A DNA stretch of 64,000 bases, from the NCBI RefSeq assembly GCF_021729075.1, contig NZ_JAJSAQ010000003.1, positions 428,535 through 492,534 on the forward strand, in the 5' to 3' direction. The notes beneath the pieces are model-generated. The model searched no databases and was not told where the DNA came from. It saw nothing but the letters and a program-made list of their open reading frames with translations. The DNA comes from Microbulbifer guangxiensis. Its GTDB lineage: Bacteria > Pseudomonadota > Gammaproteobacteria > Pseudomonadales > Cellvibrionaceae. The translations under genes were made by a program, and so were the position numbers. This document shows positions 56,250 to 64,000 of the stretch, piece by piece (the first letter of the stretch is position 1; every line of letters starts with the position of its first letter).

Positions 56250-57351
56250 CCTAGTTGAAAACGCGGCAGCGGCCGCGCAATCCGCCGAGCTTCGCGAGGA
56301 GCACCCATCCCCGGGAGTCCAGCTGCGTGCAGCCCGCGAAGCCGCCGGGCTGACCCTGGAGGAGCTGTCCGCCCGCCTGCGGATGACCGGCAACAAGCTG
56401 GAACTGCTGGAGCGGGATGAATACGACCGCCTTCCCAGTGCCCTCTACGTCCGCGGCTATATTCGCAATGCCTGCAAAGAGCTGGGTATCGACCCGGTCC
56501 CGGTGCTGGAAGCGTTTTCCGGTTACAGTGCTGCAGAGGAAGAGAGCCGGGCGATCATCGCCCATGTCAGTAAAGCGTCGGTGATCGACGAGAGCGGCAG
56601 GGGCGGCTACGGGGTCCTGGCGCTGGTAGCGCTGGTACTGGTGGCAGGTGCCTTCTGGTGGTTCCAGGGCCGTGAGCTGACTGACGCTGCCAGCGACATC
56701 GTTTCTCCTGCCGCCGAGCGCGCGGTTTCGGAGATGGCCCTGGATTCGGGCGCCGAGCCTGCTGCCGCCATGGCTGAGGCTGAACTGGCTGAGGCGGAAC
56801 AAGCTGAGAGCGCGCAGACCTTTGAAGTGGTCGCTCCCGAGATTTCCGAGGCACAGGAATCCGTGCAGTCGGCGACCCCTGAGTCCTCGCAAGAGGTGCC
56901 GGCGGAGCCTGCTGATGCTGGAACCGTGCAGGCAGCGGCAGAGGGGCAGATCGAAGTGATGGCTGCGGAACCGGAGGTCGAGATCGCTGCGGAGTTGGAG
57001 TCTGACGCGGCCGCGACTGAGGCTTCAGATACAACGGAAGCCCCGGCGGAAGCCGCTGAGTCCGCGAGGGTGGCTGAGCCGACCCCCGCGCAGGCTGCTG
57101 TCTCCGGTCCCGTCGAGACAGTCCAGCTCAGCTTTGCCGAGGACGCCTGGGTGGAAGTCAAGGATGCCTCCGGCAGTGTGCTGCTGGCCAGGCTGCAGCC
57201 GGCGGGCTCGCGGGTGGCGCTGGAAGGCCAGCCCCCGTTCAGCCTGATGCTCGGTCATGCGGCAGTCACTGAAGTGCGCTATCGCGGCCAGCTGGTGCCC
57301 AGTGATCCCATAGGTGGTCGCCGTACCCACCGGATGACCCTGGGCGAATGA
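56239..57351 (+). CDS. rodZ: Cytoskeletal/cell-shape protein RodZ
   Basis: A bitopic inner-membrane protein that links MreB to the elongasome. The product has 370 residues. The cytoplasmic HTH_25 domain (about 25-100, LRAAREAAGLTLEELSARLRM) precedes a single membrane helix (about 117-135). A long periplasmic linker rich in Ala and Glu (about 140-280) leads to the C-terminal DUF4115 beta domain (about 285-365, QLSFAEDAWVEVKDASG). The start overlaps pilF, suggesting coupling. It is longer than E. coli RodZ (337), mainly through the linker. Confidence 0.94.
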   Translation: MTDNLVENAAAAAQSAELREEHPSPGVQLRAAREAAGLTLEELSARLRMTGNKLELLERDEYDRLPSALYVRGYIRNACKELGIDPVPVLEAFSGYSAAEEESRAIIAHVSKASVIDESGRGGYGVLALVALVLVAGAFWWFQGRELTDAASDIVSPAAERAVSEMALDSGAEPAAAMAEAELAEAEQAESAQTFEVVAPEISEAQESVQSATPESSQEVPAEPADAGTVQAAAEGQIEVMAAEPEVEIAAELESDAAATEASDTTEAPAEAAESARVAEPTPAQAAVSGPVETVQLSFAEDAWVEVKDASGSVLLARLQPAGSRVALEGQPPFSLMLGHAAVTEVRYRGQLVPSDPIGGRRTHRMTLGE

Positions 57352-57527
57352 TGCCCACGCGGCCGCTGCGGCGATGCAGCGGCCGATTGTTCACTCCCGC
57401 AGCCCCAGGCAATCGCCTGATCGGTCCGTAACCGTCAGTCGTGCTCCCGCTGATGCTGATTTGTACGCTCTGCACCTTTATAATCCCTCCTCGATTTTTC
57501 ACTCTGCGAAACCGTCAGGTCAGACCT

Positions 57528-58640
57528 ATGCAATTCGAGTCACCTATCGTCCGCCGCGTTTCCCGCCAGATCATGGTGGGCAATGTGCCTGTGGGCGGCG
57601 GCGCGCCCATTTCGGTGCAGAGCATGACCAACACCGACACCTGCGATGTCGAGGCCACCGTGGGCCAGATCCGGCGCCTGCAGGAGGCCGGAGCCGATAT
57701 CGTGCGGGTTTCCGTGCCCACCATGGACGCGGCTGAGGCCTTCGGTGAAATCAAGAAGCAGGTGGAGGTGCCGCTGGTGGCGGACATCCACTTCGATTAC
57801 CGCATCGCCCTGCGCGTCGCCGACCTGGGCGTGGACTGCCTGCGCATCAACCCGGGCAATATCGGCCGCGAGCACCGTATTCGCGCGGTGGTGGACAAGG
57901 CCCGGGACCTGGATATCCCGATCCGCATCGGCGTCAACGCCGGTTCCCTGGAGAAGGACCTGCAGAAGAAATACGGCGAGCCGACCCCGGACGCACTGGT
58001 GGAGTCCGCCCTGCGGCATGTCGAAATCCTCGATGGTCTCGACTTCCACAACTTCAAGGTGAGCGTAAAGGCCTCCGATATCTTCATGGCCACGGCCGCC
58101 TACCGGAAGCTGGCCAAGCTGATCGAGCAGCCGCTGCATCTGGGCATCACCGAGGCCGGTGGCCTGCGCGCCGGCACCGTGAAGTCCGCCATCGGTCTCG
58201 GCGCACTGCTACTGGATGGTATCGGCGATACCCTGCGGGTCTCCCTGGCGGCGGATCCGGTGGAAGAGGTCAAGGTGGGCTGGGACCTGTTGAAGAGCCT
58301 GCGCCTGCGCACCAAGGGGATCAATTTCATCGCCTGCCCCAGCTGTTCGCGGCAGAACTTCGACGTGGTGAAGACCATGAACGAGCTGGAAACCCGCCTC
58401 GAGGATGTGACCACGCCGCTGGATGTGGCGGTGATCGGTTGTATCGTCAACGGTCCGGGTGAAGCTAAAGAGGCCGATGTGGGCCTTGCCGGCGGTACGC
58501 CCAGCCATGCCATTTACGTGGACGGCAAGCCCAGCCACAAGCTGAAGAATGACAACCTGGTAGATGACCTGGAGCGCCTGATCCGCGAGAAGGCCGCGGC
58601 CAAGGCCGAGCGAGAGGCGGATATCATCGCCAAGGCCTGA
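57528..58640 (+). CDS. ispG: 4-hydroxy-3-methylbut-2-enyl diphosphate synthase (IspG/GcpE)
   Basis: The penultimate 4Fe-4S enzyme of the MEP isoprenoid pathway, dependent on the Isc machinery encoded just upstream. The product has 370 residues (E. coli 372). The N-terminal TIM-barrel has VQSMTNTDT and RINPGNIG; the C-terminal cluster domain has [10 protein letters not shown] and [10 protein letters not shown] with three cysteines plus Glu. I chose ATG 57528 ([10 protein letters not shown]) over the upstream open frame, with AGGTCAG before it. The downstream spacer holds repeat copy E. Confidence 0.97.
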   Translation: MQFESPIVRRVSRQIMVGNVPVGGGAPISVQSMTNTDTCDVEATVGQIRRLQEAGADIVRVSVPTMDAAEAFGEIKKQVEVPLVADIHFDYRIALRVADLGVDCLRINPGNIGREHRIRAVVDKARDLDIPIRIGVNAGSLEKDLQKKYGEPTPDALVESALRHVEILDGLDFHNFKVSVKASDIFMATAAYRKLAKLIEQPLHLGITEAGGLRAGTVKSAIGLGALLLDGIGDTLRVSLAADPVEEVKVGWDLLKSLRLRTKGINFIACPSCSRQNFDVVKTMNELETRLEDVTTPLDVAVIGCIVNGPGEAKEADVGLAGGTPSHAIYVDGKPSHKLKNDNLVDDLERLIREKAAAKAEREADIIAKA

Positions 58641-58659
58641 TTCCTGTCAGGTGGGGAGT

Positions 58660-58763
58660 GGGTGCTGGCGGGGCTTTTGCGGGACACGCCGTGAATCCAT
58701 CCCTGGAGGCTTGTCGGCCGGGTCCCTCCGGCCGACAGTCCCGCAAAAGCCCCGCCAGCACCC
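58660..58763. repeat. Three-way-junction repeat element, copy E (perfect stems)
   Basis: The cleanest copy. The outer stem 58660-58685 with 58738-58763 is a perfect 26 bp. Inside are TCCATCCCTGGA (58696-58707) and a perfect 10-bp hairpin (58712-58721 with 58728-58737) with loop GTCCCT that abuts the outer arm. The TCCA/TGGA pair replaces TACA/TGTA of other copies, a compensatory change. It sits between the co-directional ispG and hisS genes and has no T run. Confidence 0.85.
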
Positions 58764-58829
58764 TTCAGAGTCTTGTTGGGGTCCCCGCCCCTCAAACTGG
58801 AAACCGATTGAGTTAAGTAAGGACAAACC

Positions 58830-60092
<1,263 letters not shown>

Positions 60093-60179
60093 CCTGCGGA
60101 ACAGGGCATTGAACATCGGGAGTGGCCGCGGCCACTCCGCGGGAAGTACCAAGAAGTGATAGGAAAGGCGAATTAACCA

Positions 60180-60917
60180 ATGGCTGATCATCTGACAGAA
60201 GAAGAACAAATAGAATCGCTGAAACGCTGGTGGGCGGAGAACGGCCGCGGAATCATTACTGGTGTGGTCCTGGCACTGGCTGCCTATTTCGGCTTCCAGT
60301 GGTGGCAGGGTGCCGAGCGCGAGAAAGCCGAGGCCTCCTCCGATCTTTACCAGGGCTTCGTTGAGGCCATGAGTGCCAATGAAGGCCAGCCCGACAACAA
60401 GCAGCTGACCACCGCCAAGAGCCTGGCCCAGCAGCTGAAAGAGGAATATGCGAGCCGCATCTACGCCAGCCAGGCGGCGCTTCGTCTCGCGGCACTGGCG
60501 GCCGATGACAATGACCTGGAGTCGGCCGAGAAGGAACTGCAGTGGGTCCTGACCAACAGTGATGAGGAGTCCCTTAAACTGGTGGCAACCCGCCGTCTCG
60601 CTGCAGTCCTCGCCGCGCGCGGCAAGCCTGATGAGGCCCTGAAACTGCTGGAGGGCAAGGTGCCCATGGCGTTCGAGGCCCTGTTTGCCGAAACCCGTGG
60701 CGACATCCTGCTGCAAAAGGGTGATGAGGCTGCGGCCTACGAGGCCTATCAGCAGGCCCTGGTCAAGTTGTCGCCGGAGCAGGCGGGCGGTGCCCAGTTG
60801 CTGCGCCTCAAGGCCGAAGGGGTGGCCCCGGCAAAGAAAACGGAGAGCCCGGCAGAAGAGCCCGCGCAGCAAGCTCCGCAACAGGAAGCTCCGGCACAGG
60901 AGAGTGACGAGCAATGA
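60180..60917 (+). CDS. yfgM: Ancillary SecYEG translocon subunit YfgM
   Basis: A TPR-containing bitopic inner-membrane protein, linked in E. coli to SecYEG/PpiD and periplasmic chaperoning. The product has 245 residues. It starts with the typical TEEEQIESLKRWWAENGR, then a membrane helix (about 21-40, ITGVVLALAAYFGFQWW), a TPR-like periplasmic region and a Pro/Glu/Gln-rich tail. It is longer than E. coli YfgM (206) because of this tail. Its stop overlaps the bamB start (ATGA). Confidence 0.94.
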   Translation: MADHLTEEEQIESLKRWWAENGRGIITGVVLALAAYFGFQWWQGAEREKAEASSDLYQGFVEAMSANEGQPDNKQLTTAKSLAQQLKEEYASRIYASQAALRLAALAADDNDLESAEKELQWVLTNSDEESLKLVATRRLAAVLAARGKPDEALKLLEGKVPMAFEALFAETRGDILLQKGDEAAAYEAYQQALVKLSPEQAGGAQLLRLKAEGVAPAKKTESPAEEPAQQAPQQEAPAQESDEQ

Positions 60918-62083
60918 GATCGATTTCACGCACCCTGAACAGAGCGGTGTTGGTGGCGCTGGCAGCGGTGATCGCCGCCTGTGCTTCCAACGACGAGAAG
61001 AAAGAAGACACGGACCCCGTCGAACTGGTGGACATCAATGCCACAGTGGAGCTGCGTGAAGTCTGGTCTGAAAATATCGGCGATATCGACACCAAGCGCT
61101 ACGCCATGCTGCAGCCTGCGATCGGCGCCGGCCGGATTGTCGCCGCCAGCAGCGACGGCGAAGTACTGGCACTGGATCGCGCTACCGGCCGCCGGCAGTG
61201 GAAAGTGGACCTGGATGTGCCCATCAGCGGCGGCGTCGGTGTCGGCCTCGGCATGGCCGTGGTTTCCGACTACCGCGGTCGAGTGGTTGCGCTGGACCTG
61301 AATGATGGTAACGAACTCTGGAGCCACCAGCTGACCAGTGAAGTGGTGGCAGCACCGGCGGTCGGTGCCGGTGTGGTGGTCGTGCAGTCCGTGGACGGCA
61401 AGCTGGTCGGCCTCGATGCGTCAGATGGCACCGAGCGCTGGAGCCACAGCACCACCCTGCCGGTGCTGACCCTGCGCGGCACGGCGGCTCCGGTAATCAC
61501 TGCCGGGCTGGTCTTCGCCGGTCTCGACAACGGCAAAATGATCGCCCTGGATGCCCGCGACGGCATTCCGCGCTGGGAGCAGCGGGTGGCGATTCCCCAG
61601 GGGACCGCGGAGCTGGACCGGGTCGTCGATATCGACGGCGCACCGGTAATCCGCGGTGACCTGGTTTTCGCCGCCAGTTACCAGGGACGTGTGGTTGCCC
61701 TGTCCCGGGACGACGGTCGCGGCCTGTGGGCCCGGGATGCCTCCACCCACCACAGCGTGGCCGTGGGAGCCGGCAATGTATACTTGAGCGATGCTGGCGG
61801 CACTGTGTATGCCTACAATGTGGGCAGCGGCCAGATCGTGTGGAACAACAACGACCTGCTGCGCCGTGAACTGGGCGGCCCCGCCTACTTTGGTGATGTA
61901 GTGGTGGTGGGCGACCTCGAGGGTTACCTACACGCCATGGATCCGGCCACCGGGCAGATCATTGGTCGTGAAAAGATCGACGGCGATCCGGTACGCATCC
62001 CGATGGTCGTGGATGGCGACCTCCTGTTCGCCCTTTCTGACGGCGGTGAGCTTGTCGCCCTGCGCCTCGAGCGTCGTCAGTAA
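60914..62083 (+). CDS. bamB: Outer-membrane assembly lipoprotein BamB
   Basis: The beta-propeller lipoprotein of the BAM complex that inserts outer-membrane proteins, such as the TonB receptor at 9.9 kb. The product has 389 residues (E. coli 392). Its lipobox is IAAC (C22). PQQ-like/WD-type blade repeats follow, such as VLALDRATGRRQWKVDL, VVALDLNDGNELWSHQL and MIALDARDGIPRWEQRV. The ATG overlaps the yfgM stop by 4 bases, so the two are translationally coupled. Confidence 0.96.
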   Translation: MRSISRTLNRAVLVALAAVIAACASNDEKKEDTDPVELVDINATVELREVWSENIGDIDTKRYAMLQPAIGAGRIVAASSDGEVLALDRATGRRQWKVDLDVPISGGVGVGLGMAVVSDYRGRVVALDLNDGNELWSHQLTSEVVAAPAVGAGVVVVQSVDGKLVGLDASDGTERWSHSTTLPVLTLRGTAAPVITAGLVFAGLDNGKMIALDARDGIPRWEQRVAIPQGTAELDRVVDIDGAPVIRGDLVFAASYQGRVVALSRDDGRGLWARDASTHHSVAVGAGNVYLSDAGGTVYAYNVGSGQIVWNNNDLLRRELGGPAYFGDVVVVGDLEGYLHAMDPATGQIIGREKIDGDPVRIPMVVDGDLLFALSDGGELVALRLERRQ

Positions 62084-62090
62084 AAATGTC

Positions 62091-62113
62091 CGGGCGGAGC
62101 TTGTCTCCGCCCG
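62091..62113. other. GC hairpin after bamB
   Basis: A perfect 9-bp stem, CGGGCGGAG (62091-62099) with CTCCGCCCG (62105-62113), 8 bases after the bamB stop. No T run follows and der continues on the same strand, so it is more likely a 3'-end stabiliser or attenuator than a full terminator. Confidence 0.45.
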
Positions 62114-62206
62114 CCGCGCCACGCACGCGCGGAGACGTTGTACCGCCCGCGCCCCGCGGGCGTTCGTGTTTATGGCAAATCCGTTTTGCCCAGAGAAGAC
62201 TGAGTT

Positions 62207-63604
62207 ATGCTGCCAGTAATTGCCCTGGTCGGGCGCCCCAACGTGGGTAAATCCACCCTGTTCAACCGGCTCACCAAGAGTCGCGATGCCCTGGTGGCCA
62301 ACTACGCCGGCCTGACCCGCGACCGCAAGTACGGTGAGGCGGAGATCGATGGCAAGAAAATGATCCTGGTGGACACCGGCGGCATTACCGGCGGTGAGGA
62401 AGGCATCGATGCGGCCATGGCGCAGCAGTCCATGCAGGCCATTGAAGAGGCAGACTTCGTGCTTTTCCTGGTGGACTGCCGCGATGGCCTGACCCCGGCG
62501 GACGAGATGATTGCCGACCAGCTGCGCAGCCGCTCCAAGCCGACCCTGCTGGTGGCCAACAAAGTCGATGGCGTCAATCCGGATATCGCCCTGGCACCTT
62601 TCTACGAGCTGGGCATTGGCGAGCTGTTCCCCACCACCGCCACCCACGGCCGCGGTGTGCGCGCGCTGATGGAGCGTGTTGCCAGTGGCCTGCCGGAGCA
62701 GGCGACGGAAGAGGAAGAGCAGGACGAAGCCACCGGCATCAAGATTGCCATTGTCGGCCGTCCCAATGTGGGCAAGTCGACGCTGGTCAACCGCCTGCTG
62801 GGTGAAGAACGGGTGGTGGTGTACGACCAGCCCGGTACGACCCGGGACAGTGTCTATATCAATTACGAACGTGACGACAAGCCCTACACGCTGATCGATA
62901 CCGCCGGTATCCGGCGGCGCAAGAACATCAAGGAATCGGTGGAGAAGTTCTCCATCGTCAAGACGCTGCAGGCGGTCGAGGACGCCAATGTGGTGGTATT
63001 GGTGATCGATGCCAAAGAAGGGCTCGTCGATCAGGATATGCACCTGATGGGCAGTGTGATCCAGGCGGGCCGCGCCCTGGTGGTGGCCCTGAACAAATGG
63101 GATGGCCTCGATCCCGATCACCGGGATTTCGTCAAGACCGAGCTGGAGCGCCGCCTGCGCTTCGTGGACTTTGCCGATATCCACTTTATTTCTGCCCTGC
63201 ACGGCACCGGTGTCGGCCACCTGTACGAATCCATCGAGGCTGCCTACCAGTCTGCCACGGACAAGCTCTCCACCAACCACCTGACTCGCATCTTGCAGTG
63301 GGCGGTAAGTGAGCACCAACCGCCGCTGGTACACGGGCACCGCATCAAGTTACGCTATGCCCACGCGGGTGGCCAGAATCCGCCGGTGATCGTGATTCAC
63401 GGTAACCAGACCGACAAGGTGCCGTCGCACTATGTGCGCTACCTGGAAAAGACGTTCCGCAAGGCGCTGGAACTGCACGGCACGCCGGTGAAGATCGAGT
63501 TCCGCACCGGTGAGAACCCCTACGCTGGCCGCAAGAACAAGCTCACCGACCGGCAGAAGGCCAAGAAGCGCCGGTTGATGAAGTTCGTGAAAAAGAAAAA
63601 ATAA
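62207..63604 (+). CDS. der: Ribosome-biogenesis GTPase Der (EngA)
   Basis: A double-GTPase needed for 50S subunit maturation. The product has 465 residues. The first G domain has [13 protein letters not shown] and NKVD (about residues 8-160). An acidic linker ([10 protein letters not shown]) leads to the second with [13 protein letters not shown] and NKWD (about 180-350). A C-terminal KH-like domain ends in a lysine-rich tail ([13 protein letters not shown]). The ATG at 62207 directly gives [14 protein letters not shown], the family start. It follows bamB as in E. coli. Confidence 0.97.
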   Translation: MLPVIALVGRPNVGKSTLFNRLTKSRDALVANYAGLTRDRKYGEAEIDGKKMILVDTGGITGGEEGIDAAMAQQSMQAIEEADFVLFLVDCRDGLTPADEMIADQLRSRSKPTLLVANKVDGVNPDIALAPFYELGIGELFPTTATHGRGVRALMERVASGLPEQATEEEEQDEATGIKIAIVGRPNVGKSTLVNRLLGEERVVVYDQPGTTRDSVYINYERDDKPYTLIDTAGIRRRKNIKESVEKFSIVKTLQAVEDANVVVLVIDAKEGLVDQDMHLMGSVIQAGRALVVALNKWDGLDPDHRDFVKTELERRLRFVDFADIHFISALHGTGVGHLYESIEAAYQSATDKLSTNHLTRILQWAVSEHQPPLVHGHRIKLRYAHAGGQNPPVIVIHGNQTDKVPSHYVRYLEKTFRKALELHGTPVKIEFRTGENPYAGRKNKLTDRQKAKKRRLMKFVKKKK

Positions 63605-63654
63605 CGGTTGCCGCCCCGTCGCCGGGGCCAACCAGCAGGCAAAAGGAGAACGCA

Positions 63655-64000
63655 ATGCTGGACCTGAAGAACCCCTCGCTGCTGCGCACCCAGTCCTACG
63701 TGGATGGCCAGTGGATCGATGCCGATTCCGGCGCTACCCTCGACGTCACCAATCCTGCCACCGGCGAAGTGGTCGCCAGTATTGCCAGCCTCGGCGCAGC
63801 GGAAACCCGCCGTGCCATCGAGGCCGCCAATCGCGCCTGGCCGGCCTGGCGCGATGCCACGGTCAAGGAGCGGGCCAAGATCCTGCGCCGCTGGTACGAC
63901 CTGATCATCGAAAACGCCGACGACCTGGCGAAGATTCTGACCGCCGAGCAGGGCAAGCCGCTGTCCGAAGCGAAGACTGAAGTGGTCTACGGGGCCAATT
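63655..64000 (+). CDS. NAD(P)-dependent aldehyde dehydrogenase, GabD-like (5' part)
   Basis: Only the first 115 codons are in the window. The sequence (QSYVDGQWIDADSG, VTNPATGEVVASI, AWRDATVKERAKILRRWYDL, ILTAEQGKPLSEAK) is that of the N-terminal coenzyme-binding region of aldehyde dehydrogenases, closest in pattern to succinate-semialdehyde dehydrogenase GabD. The catalytic Cys and Glu are beyond the end. AAAAGGAG lies eight bases before the ATG. The gene runs off the right edge. Confidence 0.88.
   Translation, partial: MLDLKNPSLLRTQSYVDGQWIDADSGATLDVTNPATGEVVASIASLGAAETRRAIEAANRAWPAWRDATVKERAKILRRWYDLIIENADDLAKILTAEQGKPLSEAKTEVVYGAN

Noticed and set aside
63605-63635. GC-rich hairpin after der as a terminator
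   Set aside because: The stem has no T run and the aldehyde dehydrogenase follows with a strong ribosome-binding site; too weak to call.

Overview
The window is a GC-rich, densely coded bacterial chromosome segment with no rRNA, tRNA, phage, insertion sequence or CRISPR that I could find. Gene content and order point to a free-living, probably marine gammaproteobacterium: suhB-trmJ-iscRSUA-hscBA-fdx-iscX-ndk-rlmN-pilF-rodZ-ispG-hisS-yfgM-bamB-der is the classical gammaproteobacterial order. The TonB receptor, orphan gcvP, PilF (type IV pili) and the protease/transglutaminase/ATP-grasp trio would fit Cellvibrionales, with Microbulbifer my best guess. The genus is an inference from impression, not from a search.

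Layout. 0-9.6 kb: an exported amidohydrolase, prolidase PepQ divergent from PurU, a small lipoprotein, a cold-shock/DUF1294 membrane protein, an MHYT-domain gene broken by a one-base frameshift, and a large YD-repeat lipoprotein. 9.9-14.1 kb: a TonB-dependent receptor and a DUF1624 membrane acyltransferase-like protein. 14.2-23.9 kb: gcvP, a DUF2007 protein, an RmlD-like reductase, argS divergent from sbcB, and pyrB. 24-28.9 kb: a co-directional run ggt, nfeD, slipin, marC. 29.1-34.2 kb: minus-strand pgi, a tiny cysteine-rich lipoprotein, and nhaC translationally coupled to a DUF3549 gene. 34.5-41.8 kb: acyltransferase, dinG, yqcC, then a three-gene unit (retropepsin-like lipoprotein, inactive transglutaminase fused to a membrane domain, RimK-like ATP-grasp ligase). 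42-45.9 kb: a fatty acid desaturase divergent from a hybrid PAS histidine kinase. 45.9-64 kb: suhB, trmJ, the Isc iron-sulfur operon with a recognisable IscR type 1 site over its promoter, and the ndk-to-der housekeeping run, ending inside a GabD-like aldehyde dehydrogenase.

The most unusual structure not explained by genes is a family of about 70-110 base elements present five times (12.6, 22.4, 22.6, 29.0 and 58.7 kb), always between genes. Each has a long outer stem with copy-specific sequence and two inner hairpins whose loops share a TCCCT-like motif, so each can fold as a three-way junction. Several base changes between copies are compensatory. Other points of interest are two strong terminators with no obvious upstream gene (43.65 kb, 31.44 kb), an intercistronic terminator inside the isc operon, and a chain of hairpins between ndk and rlmN.
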